The notes beneath the pieces are model-generated. The model worked only from the letters and a program-made list of their open reading frames with translations, did no database searches and was not told where the DNA came from. The position numbers and the translations under genes are program-made. From the NCBI RefSeq assembly GCF_900106755.1, contig NZ_FNNN01000010.1:1-64000 (forward strand): a stretch of DNA of 64,000 nt, in the 5' to 3' direction. This DNA is from Bacteroides faecis MAJ27. GTDB lineage: Bacteria > Bacteroidota > Bacteroidia > Bacteroidales > Bacteroidaceae. Positions 45,919 through 53,797 of this stretch are shown here, piece by piece (the first letter of the stretch is position 1; the number at the start of each line of letters is the position of its first letter).

Positions 45919-46314
45919 TTACAAATTAGTATTGTCCATGGTTACTGTCATCTCCGGAACTAATACGTAAGCACGTTTCTTGGTGTTCCATTTATAGTAA
46001 TTGGTCGTTACAGTTTTTCCCTTATAAGCATATTGGATACGGAGATCTTTTTCCCATTCTTCTTTAGTACTGTTCCATTTCAAGGTCTCGCTTTCAATCA
46101 TGCGCTTATTGTCGTCGTACTTATAGTTGTATTTCATATAGTTGGCAAGTGTGTTTCCGTTCATCTTGTAAACAGTCTGACCTACCATTACTCCATTTTC
46201 TTCTACCGGATTATAAACCAGCTGACCATCATAACTACGTGCAGAAGCAACAAAAGAGGTTATCAGAAGAACTACAGATAGAACATACATTTTTAAAGAT
46301 ACTTTTGTTTTCAT
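45919..46314 (-). CDS. DUF3836-type small exported protein
   Basis: A 131-residue protein with a cleavable signal peptide (cut near SFVASA-RSYDG). The mature part is rich in Y, K and N and contains a repeated WN-x(3)-(K)-(E/R)-x-(W/Y) pattern (LKWNSTKEEWEKD, YKWNTKKRAYVLV), typical of the Bacteroides DUF3836 family of unknown function. It is monocistronic, with a promoter at 46374-46406. Confidence 0.8.
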   Translation of the reverse strand: MKTKVSLKMYVLSVVLLITSFVASARSYDGQLVYNPVEENGVMVGQTVYKMNGNTLANYMKYNYKYDDNKRMIESETLKWNSTKEEWEKDLRIQYAYKGKTVTTNYYKWNTKKRAYVLVPEMTVTMDNTNL

Positions 46315-46373
46315 GGCTATTTGATTTTAGAATTATACTTTCATTTGTCTATTAATACTCTTGTATTATGCTG

Positions 46374-46406
46374 CAAAGTTATATATTTATCCGGTATTTA
46401 TGCAAA
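46374..46406 (-). promoter_or_regulatory. Promoter of the DUF3836 gene
   Basis: Minus strand TTTG (46406-46403) and TAACTTTG (46381-46374) with a 21-bp spacer, 60 bp before the start codon. Confidence 0.6.
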
Positions 46407-46480
46407 TATAAAGCTGAAATAATATCAAAATGTCAGATGTCGACTGGAAAACTATCTTGCTTTTTGCCAAGATTGGTGAC

Positions 46481-46513
46481 AAAAAAATATCCGGCAGTCA
46501 ACCTGCCGGATAT
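46481..46513 (-). terminator. Rho-independent terminator after polA
   Basis: ATATCCGGCAG (46487-46497) pairs with CTGCCGGATAT (46503-46513), an 11-bp perfect stem; on the minus strand seven T residues follow (to 46481). It lies about 130 bp past the polA stop. Confidence 0.85.
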
Positions 46514-46646
46514 AGAACGGAGCACTTCGTTGAGGAAGTGAACCTTTTTCTTGCTTTCTGGATAATGGGTTAAATAATGTTATAACTCATTCTTTCCTTT
46601 ATTTGGCTGTTCAGCCCTGCTTTGCTATAGTAGGATAAACATTGTT

Positions 46647-49496
46647 TTAGTGTGCTTCGAGCCAGTTTTTGCCCCATCCGCAATCTGCTTTCAGGGGGAC
46701 ATGCATGCGGTATGCATTTTCCATTTCCTCAATGACGATCTCTTCTACCCGTTCTTTTTCGTTCACCGGTACACTGAAGTTCAATTCATCATGCACTTGG
46801 AGTATCATTTTGGCCTGTATGCCTTCTGTCTGGAAACGCTGATAAATACGTGCCATTGCTACTTTTATGATATCTGCGGCACTTCCCTGAATTGGTGCGT
46901 TGATGGCATTTCGTTCTGCATAGCCGCGTACAACTGCATTTCGTGAGTTGATATCGGGCAAGAAGCGTTTCCGGTGGAAAATCGTTTCTACATACCCTTT
47001 TTCCTGAGCTACCTGGATGCTTTTATCCATATAAGCCTTGACGCTTGGATAAGTTTCGAAGTAACCGTCGATCAGTTCCTTGGCTTCTTTCCGGTCTACG
47101 TTCATACGTTCGGCAAGTCCGAATACGGAGATGCCGTAGATGATACCGAAGTTGGCGGTTTTCGCCTTGCGGCGCATGTCAGAGTCGACGTCTTTCAGGT
47201 CTATCTTATATATTTTGGCAGCTGTTGCCGCATGGATATCATGATTGCTGAGGAAGGCATCGATCATATTTTTGTCTTCGCTGAGATGTGCCATGATACG
47301 GAGTTCTATCTGCGAATAGTCGGCAGAGAAGAAAAGACAGCCTTCGTCCGGAATGAATGCCTTGCGGATTTCTTTGCCGTTCTCGTCGCGGATAGGAATA
47401 TTCTGCAGGTTCGGGTTGCTCGAACTGAGGCGTCCGGTAGAGGTTACAGTCTGGTTGAAGGATGTGTGTACCCGTCCCGTACGTGGGTTAATCAGTTGGG
47501 GAAGTGCATCTATATACGTTCCCAGCAGTTTTTTCAATCCGCGATGTTCCAGTATTTTTTCTACTACGGGATGTTTGTGCCGGAGACTTTCGAGCACTTC
47601 TTCCGAGGTGACGTACTGACCGGTTTTGGTCTTCTTTGCTTTTTCTATGATCTTCAGTTTGTCAAACAGTACCTCGCCGACTTGTTTGGGCGAAGCGATA
47701 TTGAAGGTTTCGCCCGCCAGTTCGTAAATCTCTTGTTCGATGCGCTGCATCTGGGCGGTGAAATGGACAGACGATTGTTTGAGCGCATCTGTATCCAGCA
47801 ACACTCCGTTTCGTTCTATGTTGACCAATACCGGTACGAGCGGCATTTCGATATCGTAAAACAAACGTTCGGCATCGTTCTCTTTCAGTTCCTTCTCCAG
47901 CACATTTTTAAGTTTCAGCGTTACGTCTGCATCTTCGCATGCGTAACGGTAGACATCCTTCGGGTCGAGATCGCGCATGTTTTTCTGATTCTTTCCTTTC
48001 GGACCTATCAGTTCGTCGATGTGAATAGTCTGATAGTGAAGATAGATTTCTGCCAGATAGTCCATTCCGTGACGAAGTTCCGGTTGAAGAACATAGTGGG
48101 CGATCATCGTATCGAAGAGTGCACCTTTCACCTGCACTCCGTAATTTTCAAGAACGATCATGTCGTACTTGATATTTTGTCCGACTTTCAGGGAATTCTC
48201 ATTTTCGAAGACCGGTCGAAACTCATTGACTATTTTTAACGCTTCATCACGATTGTCGGGGACCGGAACATAAAAGGCCTGATTTTCGGTTATAGAGAAA
48301 CTCATTCCGACCAGTTCGGCATCCATTGGTTCTGTTCCTGTGGTCTCCGTGTCTAACGAGAGAATTTTCGATGTAAGTAACTTTTGAATAATTTCGCTTC
48401 TTTTCTTCTCTGTATCAATGAGTTGGTAATTGCAGTTAAGTGTTTCTAACGTCTCTAGATTCGATTTTTTCGCTTCGCCTGCCTCGTTGCCCGTAAAATT
48501 CGCAAATAAATCGCCTTGGATGGCTCCTCCTTCTTCGGGAAAAAGAGGAAGAGGAGAGGGGGCACTTTGAGGGGTTACCGTTTTGTTTCCGGTGGGCATA
48601 GTTACTCCACCTTTTGAACTTTCCTTTTTCAGTACCCGGTCGATAAGTGTCCGGAATTCCAGTTCTTCAAAAATCCGGCGGAGTGAATCCTCGTCTGCTT
48701 GTTCGCGGACGAGCTTGTCCATTTCTAGTTGGATGGGAACATCGATCTTGATCGTGGCGAGGAATTTGGAAAAAGTGATCAGTTCCTTGTTTGTTTCCAC
48801 TTTGGTTTTCAACGCTCCTTTCAGTTGGTCGGTATGTTCCAGCAGATTCTCGATGCTTCCGAATTCGGCGATTAGTTTTTGAGCGGTCTTTTCACCGACA
48901 CCGGGGCAGCCCGGGATATTGTCGGAAGAGTCGCCCATCAGTCCGAGCATATCGATCACTTGTGCGGGTGACTGGATATCGAATTTCGCTTTCACTTCTT
49001 CGATGCCCATCACTTCAAAGCCTCCCGTATGTTTGGGGCGGTACATGAATACATTGTCTGTCACCAGCTGACCGTAGTCCTTGTCAGGGGTCATCATATA
49101 AGTAGTGATGCCTTGGCGCCCGGCTTCTGTGGCGAGGGTCCCGATCACGTCATCGGCCTCGTAGCCTGCCACTTCCAGAATCGGGATGCGGTAAGCGTGT
49201 ATGATCTCCTTTATAATAGGTACGGAGAGGCGGATGGCTTCCGGTGTTTCTTCGCGCTGGGCTTTATATTGTTCGAAAGCTTCGTGGCGGAAAGTAGGGC
49301 CGGAGGGGTCGAAGGCTACTCCTATATGTGACGGGTTCTCTTTTTTCAGCACCTCTTCGAGGGTATTGACAAAGCCGAGAATGGCTGAAGTATTGAACCC
49401 TTTGGAGTTGATTCTGGGATTCTTGATAAAGGCGTAATAAGCCCGATATATCAGTGCATAAGCGTCTAAAAGAAATAATTTATTGTCTGACTCCAT
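46647..49496 (-). CDS. polA: DNA polymerase I
   Basis: A 949-residue repair and Okazaki-fragment polymerase. I chose the ATG at 49496 (MESDNKLFLLDAYALIYRAYYAF), the normal PolA start; the frame stays open 11 codons more. Domains: 5' nuclease (about 1-300, GDSSDNIPG, GEKTAQKL), 3'-5' exonuclease (about 365-555, with the catalytic DTETTG, so proofreading should be active) and polymerase (FSADYSQIELRIMAHLS, QVHDEL). Between the first two is a variable linker of about 60 residues rich in T, P and E. It is transcribed away from ispB. Confidence 0.97.
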   Translation of the reverse strand: MESDNKLFLLDAYALIYRAYYAFIKNPRINSKGFNTSAILGFVNTLEEVLKKENPSHIGVAFDPSGPTFRHEAFEQYKAQREETPEAIRLSVPIIKEIIHAYRIPILEVAGYEADDVIGTLATEAGRQGITTYMMTPDKDYGQLVTDNVFMYRPKHTGGFEVMGIEEVKAKFDIQSPAQVIDMLGLMGDSSDNIPGCPGVGEKTAQKLIAEFGSIENLLEHTDQLKGALKTKVETNKELITFSKFLATIKIDVPIQLEMDKLVREQADEDSLRRIFEELEFRTLIDRVLKKESSKGGVTMPTGNKTVTPQSAPSPLPLFPEEGGAIQGDLFANFTGNEAGEAKKSNLETLETLNCNYQLIDTEKKRSEIIQKLLTSKILSLDTETTGTEPMDAELVGMSFSITENQAFYVPVPDNRDEALKIVNEFRPVFENENSLKVGQNIKYDMIVLENYGVQVKGALFDTMIAHYVLQPELRHGMDYLAEIYLHYQTIHIDELIGPKGKNQKNMRDLDPKDVYRYACEDADVTLKLKNVLEKELKENDAERLFYDIEMPLVPVLVNIERNGVLLDTDALKQSSVHFTAQMQRIEQEIYELAGETFNIASPKQVGEVLFDKLKIIEKAKKTKTGQYVTSEEVLESLRHKHPVVEKILEHRGLKKLLGTYIDALPQLINPRTGRVHTSFNQTVTSTGRLSSSNPNLQNIPIRDENGKEIRKAFIPDEGCLFFSADYSQIELRIMAHLSEDKNMIDAFLSNHDIHAATAAKIYKIDLKDVDSDMRRKAKTANFGIIYGISVFGLAERMNVDRKEAKELIDGYFETYPSVKAYMDKSIQVAQEKGYVETIFHRKRFLPDINSRNAVVRGYAERNAINAPIQGSAADIIKVAMARIYQRFQTEGIQAKMILQVHDELNFSVPVNEKERVEEIVIEEMENAYRMHVPLKADCGWGKNWLEAH

Positions 49497-49557
49497 AGAT
49501 TTAATTAATTTTTCATGGTAAAAGTACAAAAAAATACCGTATTAAGCGTTTTATTAT

Positions 49558-49565
49558 TACTTTTG
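49558..49565 (+). promoter_or_regulatory. -7 element of the polyprenyl synthase gene
   Basis: TACTTTTG matches TAnnTTTG and lies 20 bp before the start codon. No -33 TTTG is clear. Confidence 0.4.
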
Positions 49566-49584
49566 TGCTCAAATAGTGTTATGA

Positions 49585-50559
49585 ATGGATAGTATCTCAC
49601 TTATCAAAACCCCGATTGAAGCGGAGCTGGAGGATTTTAAGGATCTTTTTGATAGCCCTCTTTCTGATTCGAACGCATTGCTCGATAGCGTAATAACTCA
49701 TATACGCAAGAGGAATGGTAAGATGATGCGTCCTATTCTTGTCCTATTGGTGGCACGTCTTTATAGTGCTGTTTCTCCTGCTACTCTTCATGCGGCAGTC
49801 TCTTTGGAGTTGCTTCATACGGCCAGTCTGGTGCACGACGACGTAGTCGACGAGAGCACCGAACGTCGCGGCCAGCTTTCGGTGAATGCTGTTTTCAATA
49901 ATAAGGTATCTGTACTGGCGGGTGATTATCTTTTGGCTACCAGTCTGGTGCATGCCGAGCAGACCAATAATTATAAGATTATCCGTCTGGTATCCTCGCT
50001 GGGGCAGAAGCTTGCTGAAGGAGAGTTGCTTCAACTTTCGAATGTAAGTAATCATAGCTTCTCGGAGGAAGTTTATTTTGATGTAATACGTAAAAAAACG
50101 GCGGCACTTTTCGCTGCTTGTGCCGAGGCGGCTGCCCTGTCGGTAGAGGTGGGGGAAGAAGAAGTTGCTTTTGCCCGTCTGCTGGGTGAATATATCGGCA
50201 TCTGCTTCCAGATTAAAGATGATATTTTCGACTACTTTGATAGCAAGAAAATCGGTAAGCCGACCGGTAATGACATGCTTGAAGGTAAGCTGACGCTGCC
50301 TGTCCTGTATGCATTGAATACTACGAAAGATGAATGGGCGGAGCAAACAGCGTTGAAGGTGAAGGAAGGTACGGCTACTCCCGATGAAATTGTTCGTCTG
50401 ATTCAATTTACCAAGGAGAATGGCGGTATTGAATATGCCTGTCGGATCATAGAACAATATAAAAAGAAAGCATTTGATTTGCTGGCTTCTCTGCCTGAAT
50501 CCAATATCTGTGTGGCCCTCCGGACTTATCTGGACTATGTGGTCGACCGTGAGAAATAA
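49585..50559 (+). CDS. All-trans polyprenyl diphosphate synthase
   Basis: A 324-residue trans-prenyltransferase that extends farnesyl diphosphate for quinone side chains. The first aspartate-rich motif is LVHDDVVDESTERRG, the second FQIKDDIFDYF, followed by KPTGNDMLEGKLTLP; GKMMRP near residue 50 binds diphosphate. It is like IspB/octaprenyl synthase and in Bacteroides would serve menaquinone synthesis (inference). It converges with the DUF1266-like gene, whose stop is the next base. Confidence 0.93.
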   Translation: MDSISLIKTPIEAELEDFKDLFDSPLSDSNALLDSVITHIRKRNGKMMRPILVLLVARLYSAVSPATLHAAVSLELLHTASLVHDDVVDESTERRGQLSVNAVFNNKVSVLAGDYLLATSLVHAEQTNNYKIIRLVSSLGQKLAEGELLQLSNVSNHSFSEEVYFDVIRKKTAALFAACAEAAALSVEVGEEEVAFARLLGEYIGICFQIKDDIFDYFDSKKIGKPTGNDMLEGKLTLPVLYALNTTKDEWAEQTALKVKEGTATPDEIVRLIQFTKENGGIEYACRIIEQYKKKAFDLLASLPESNICVALRTYLDYVVDREK

Positions 50560-51240
50560 CTACTCTCTGCTGTTTCTGAGAAGAGAGTAGCATAGGATTA
50601 ATTCCTCCCAATCTTCTATTTTATTCGATTTCATCGCTCCTCCGATGAGGAAACTCTTGTCTATTTCTTCCGGTGTGCGGAGGATTTCGGCACACGCTGC
50701 GCTTGCTTGTTCGATGTATTCCCAAGCTTGTTCTCTGGAGATGTAACCGCAGTCTTTGGCAGCCCGTGCCAGCCCGACTACTTGTGCCATATCCCATCCG
50801 ATAACCCCTCTCTCCAAGTCATTAATCCATACAATCGGATCTCCTCTTTCTTCTATATACTCTTTGAAATTGTATAGATTTCTGCCTTGCTGAATGAAGC
50901 GGTCTATTCCATAGAAGCGTTCGCGGATGGTGTTTTCAAACTGCTGTAAGTTCTCTGTAGAGAGCAAATAGGGGAGCATGATAGCGTATGAAGACCTGTT
51001 TCCTTCGTTGATGAGAAACAGAAATAACTGGCTGGAAGAAATGGTGTCTATACAATGGAATTTCTCCGATAGCAGTTGGGCTAGTTGCTGCGGATGTACT
51101 CCGGTTTTTATGCAGTTGAGATAGAAGCCGTTTAATGCAGCTTCCATATAGCCGATGCGCAGTCCTTGTTTTCTTCTGGCACCGAGTATCAGGTTTAAGG
51201 GGTTATGGTTAAAACGTAAACTCTTTGTGTGTAACTTCAT
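50560..51240 (-). CDS. DUF1266-like protein of unknown function
   Basis: A 226-residue, soluble, mostly helical protein without signal peptide. The segment GVIGWDMAQVVGLARAAKDCGYISREQAWEYI, given here by its parts WDMAQVVGLAR and GYISREQAW, resembles the core of DUF1266 proteins, which are otherwise uncharacterised. It abuts the converging polyprenyl synthase gene with no spacer. Upstream on the same strand is a candidate structured RNA ending 35 bp before the start, so the gene may be under leader control. Confidence 0.7.
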   Translation of the reverse strand: MKLHTKSLRFNHNPLNLILGARRKQGLRIGYMEAALNGFYLNCIKTGVHPQQLAQLLSEKFHCIDTISSSQLFLFLINEGNRSSYAIMLPYLLSTENLQQFENTIRERFYGIDRFIQQGRNLYNFKEYIEERGDPIVWINDLERGVIGWDMAQVVGLARAAKDCGYISREQAWEYIEQASAACAEILRTPEEIDKSFLIGGAMKSNKIEDWEELILCYSLLRNSRE

Positions 51241-51267
51241 TTTATACTCTTTATCACTTATGGTTAA

Positions 51268-51511
51268 CTAAAAAAAGCGTGAGAACTGCTGCAATATGTC
51301 TTTTCCTGGGGTTTCGGCAAACCGTTATGACGACATATAAGCAACAGTCTCACGCTCCGTTCGATATATAACAAAAGTATATACATGAAGGTGCGTGAGA
51401 CCCGTTTGCTTATTACCATTCATAACTTTGAATTTTGCCGAATTCCAGGAATCAGGTAATAAAAGAAACGTTCTCTAATACAGTAGGTTAGCTATATTAC
51501 TATAGCTACCT
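51268..51511 (-). ncRNA. Candidate structured small RNA or leader upstream of the DUF1266-like gene
   Basis: On the minus strand a TACCTTTG element (51525-51518) is followed by about 240 nt rich in pairing: TAGCTATA with its complement (51508-51489), TTATTACC with GGTAATAA, and a terminal helix in which GCGTGAGACTG (from 51356) pairs with CAG-TTCTCACGC ending at about 51277, with nested TATGTC/GACATA and GGTTTGCCGAAACC. A T7 run follows the last helix, as in a terminator. A second -7 element, TACTTTTG (51379-51372), could start a roughly 100-nt version. I could not match it to 6S, SRP, tmRNA or a known riboswitch. Confidence 0.4.
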
Positions 51512-51573
51512 TTATGACAAAGGTAATGAAAATAATGATTTTTCCCTATAAGTATCTTTAGTTTTTATTAGAT

Positions 51574-51621
51574 AAAAAATACCGCACTTCTTCCCGTATG
51601 AACGGAAAATGAAGCGCGGTA
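51574..51621 (-). terminator. Terminator after deoC
   Basis: TACCGC-A-CTTC (51580-51590) pairs with GAAG-C-GCGGTA (51611-51621); on the minus strand six T residues follow to 51574. It lies about 30 bp past the deoC stop. Confidence 0.85.
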
Positions 51622-51649
51622 AGGCATATTTGATTGCTAATGTAATTCC

Positions 51650-52552
51650 TTAGAAGAACTTGATCTCTTCGCCCTTGATGTCAGAAAGGAGAAGATTTGC
51701 CAGGCGGCTGGTTCCCAGACGGAACAGTCGGTTGTTCAGCCATTCTTCGCCTAATATTTCTTTCACGATAGTGTAATAAATAATGGCATCATTGACTGTA
51801 TTGATTCCTCCTGCCGGTTTGAAACCGATCTTGTTATTTATTTTCTGATAGTATTCCTTGATTGCTTCGCACATTACATAAGCGGCTTCCGGAGTGGCGG
51901 CAGGCTGCTGCTTTCCGGTCGATGTCTTGATGAAATCCGCGCCTGAATACATGGATAGGATAGAGGCTTTCTTGATGTTGGAAGCTGTTTTCAAAGCTCC
52001 TGTTTCGAGGATAACTTTGAGGTGGCGTTCCTTGCAGACTTCCTTTAATTCCTGGATTTCTTCGCACATTGTTTCGTAGTCACCGCTCAGGAATTTGCCT
52101 ATCGAGATCACGATATCTATTTCGTCTGCACCGTCGGCGATAGCCAGTGCTGTTTCCGCTACTTTCACCTCAATGAAAGTCTGCGAGGAAGGGAATCCGC
52201 CCGAAACGCAAGCGATGTTGATGCCGTCTACTTGCAGCGTATTTTTTACAATATCCGCAAAATTGGGATATACGCAGATAGCGGCAACGTTCTTCATATC
52301 GGGAAATTCATTGTCGAACTCATTCACTTTTTCAGTGAAATGCATCACGCTTTCATCGCTGTCCGTGCTGTTCAGTGTAGTCAGGTCGATACAGTTGAAC
52401 AGGAGTTTTTTGACTTCTTCCGTATTGTTCTCCGGCACTTTCTTTTCAATCAGGTCAGCCACCCGAGCCTGTATGTCTGCATCGCTCAGATTGGTGTTAT
52501 ACTTTGCCAATGCGGCATCATACTTGTTGGATTGTGAGCTATTCTCTTCCAT
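51650..52552 (-). CDS. deoC: Deoxyribose-phosphate aldolase
   Basis: A 300-residue class I aldolase that splits deoxyribose 5-phosphate into acetaldehyde and glyceraldehyde 3-phosphate in deoxynucleoside breakdown. The Schiff-base lysine is in GADFIKTSTGK; IDIVISIGKFLSGDY, VILETGAL and GFKPAGGI are conserved barrel segments. It is the longer (about 300 residue) DeoC type. Its start lies 14 bp inside the end of the MazG-like gene, so they are co-transcribed. Confidence 0.96.
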   Translation of the reverse strand: MEENSSQSNKYDAALAKYNTNLSDADIQARVADLIEKKVPENNTEEVKKLLFNCIDLTTLNSTDSDESVMHFTEKVNEFDNEFPDMKNVAAICVYPNFADIVKNTLQVDGINIACVSGGFPSSQTFIEVKVAETALAIADGADEIDIVISIGKFLSGDYETMCEEIQELKEVCKERHLKVILETGALKTASNIKKASILSMYSGADFIKTSTGKQQPAATPEAAYVMCEAIKEYYQKINNKIGFKPAGGINTVNDAIIYYTIVKEILGEEWLNNRLFRLGTSRLANLLLSDIKGEEIKFF

Positions 52553-52877
52553 GATCGTTCAGTTTTGGGTTATTGATATGTCTTTTATTATCTCGTTTCG
52601 TTTTCTTTTCCAGACTTTCCCGGAAGGCTTTGGTGACGTCTACCCCTGTCTGGTTGGCGATGCATAGGAGCACCCATAAGATGTCAGCTATTTCTTCGTC
52701 AAGGTTGTCTTTTTCGCCTGCTTTGAAGGACTGGTCGCCGTATTTGCGGGCCATGACGCGGGCCAGTTCTCCGACTTCTTCGGTCAGTACAGCCATATTG
52801 GTCAATTCGCTGAAGTAGCGGACGCCGTATGTCTTTATCCATTTGTCTACCTCTTTTTGAGCTTCTTCCAGAGTCAT
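52539..52877 (-). CDS. MazG-like nucleotide pyrophosphohydrolase
   Basis: A 112-residue protein starting at the ATG at 52877 (MTLEEAQKEVDKW). The MazG helical core shows LTEEVGELARVMARKYG and LDEEIADILWVLLCIANQTGVD, i.e. the E-x(2)-E ... E-x(2)-D magnesium site. Such single-domain enzymes hydrolyse (d)NTPs to monophosphate, limiting damaged nucleotides. Clustering with deoC and dtd fits nucleotide and translation housekeeping. Confidence 0.9.
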   Translation of the reverse strand: MTLEEAQKEVDKWIKTYGVRYFSELTNMAVLTEEVGELARVMARKYGDQSFKAGEKDNLDEEIADILWVLLCIANQTGVDVTKAFRESLEKKTKRDNKRHINNPKLNDHGRE

Positions 52878-52923
52878 AATTGCTGTTGATTTATGATTAT
52901 TTGTTTGATAATTGAGTAAGGTT

Positions 52924-53376
52924 TCACTCTTTATTCTTGGTATCCATGCATATAGTAACAGGGCCATCATTTAAAAGTTCAACTTTCATGTCGGCTCCGA
53001 ACGTTCCTGTGCCTATTTCTTTGCCCAATGCCCCGCTCAGGTCTTTGCAGAACTGTTCGTAGAGTGGGATAGAGATCTCCGGTTTGGCAGCTTTGATGTA
53101 TGACGGACGGTTACCTTTCTTGGTAGAGGCATGCAATGTGAACTGGCTGATCACCAGAATTTCGCCTCCATCTTCCAGAATGGATTTATTCATTACTCCG
53201 TTTTCATCGTCAAAAATGCGCAGATTTACTATCTTTTTGCAGAGCCAGTCTATATCTTCCTGCCCGTCGGATTCTTCAATTCCGACCAATATCAGCATTC
53301 CTTTCCCAATGGAGGACTTGCAGTGTCCTTCGATGGTTACTGATGCGTGACTTACTCTTTGTACAACTATTCTCAT
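52924..53376 (-). CDS. dtd: D-aminoacyl-tRNA deacylase
   Basis: A 150-residue enzyme that frees tRNA from D-amino acids and glycine mischarging. I chose the ATG at 53376 (MRIVVQRVSHASV), the canonical Dtd start. LVISQFTLHASTKKGNRPSY contains the SQFTL motif, and ELLNDGPVTI the cross-subunit GP-cis-proline motif. The C-terminal NDGPVTICMD is complete. A 331-bp repeat element separates it from uvrC upstream. Confidence 0.96.
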   Translation of the reverse strand: MRIVVQRVSHASVTIEGHCKSSIGKGMLILVGIEESDGQEDIDWLCKKIVNLRIFDDENGVMNKSILEDGGEILVISQFTLHASTKKGNRPSYIKAAKPEISIPLYEQFCKDLSGALGKEIGTGTFGADMKVELLNDGPVTICMDTKNKE

Positions 53377-53466
53377 TGATATTTTCTCTATTTTATTGAA
53401 TGTTACGAAAGGCAAATTTACGAAATTAAGAAGAGAAAACGATGGATTGAAGGGAAATATTATAGG

Positions 53467-53797
53467 ATAAGTATTAGGTATTAACCGTAGTTGTCATTCA
53501 GCGTGTCTATTTGTTGTGCAGAAGCATGTCTATCTGTCATTCAGACGATCTGTGGGAGGAAGAATCTCCTCTTTGTGCGCACAGGAGAAGAAGTATAACA
53601 TCCAATGCACACACTATATATGCCCTGTACATTGGATCTATATACGCTGTACATTGGATCTATATGTCCTGCACGTTGGAACTATATCCCCAACAACCAG
53701 TCATTCCTGATGCTTGTCACGGTGACTTATTGTGCATTCATTCTTGTACAGTGATGAGGACTCAGAATGACAGCTACGGTTAATACCTAATACTTAT
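53467..53797. mobile_element. MITE-like element with 33-bp terminal inverted repeats
   Basis: ATAAGTATTAGGTATTAACC...GTCATTC (53467-53499) is repeated in reverse complement at 53765-53797 with one mismatch in 33. The 331-bp interior has no coding capacity. It holds TGTCATTCAG and GGAAGAATCTCC segments resembling widespread bacterial intergenic repeats, and copy 2 of the 22-bp tandem repeat. Its right end touches the first base of the uvrC stop codon. No target-site duplication is evident. Confidence 0.7.
53589..53743 (-). repeat. Dispersed repeat, copy 2 (core inverted relative to its flank)
   Basis: Units of about 22 bp such as GTACATTGGATCTATAT repeat three to four times. The core (53589-53714) matches 31792-31917 in reverse complement, yet the adjacent CGGTGACTTATTGTGCATTC (53720-53739) lies in the same orientation as in copy 1. 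Confidence 0.75.

Noticed and set aside
46974..48239. A 421-codon plus-strand frame opposite polA
   Set aside because: It is antisense to the conserved exonuclease and polymerase domains and shows no independent signal or domain.
53511..53783. Short frames of 64-90 codons between dtd and uvrC
   Set aside because: They fall wholly inside the inverted-repeat element and translate its tandem repeats; not protein-like.
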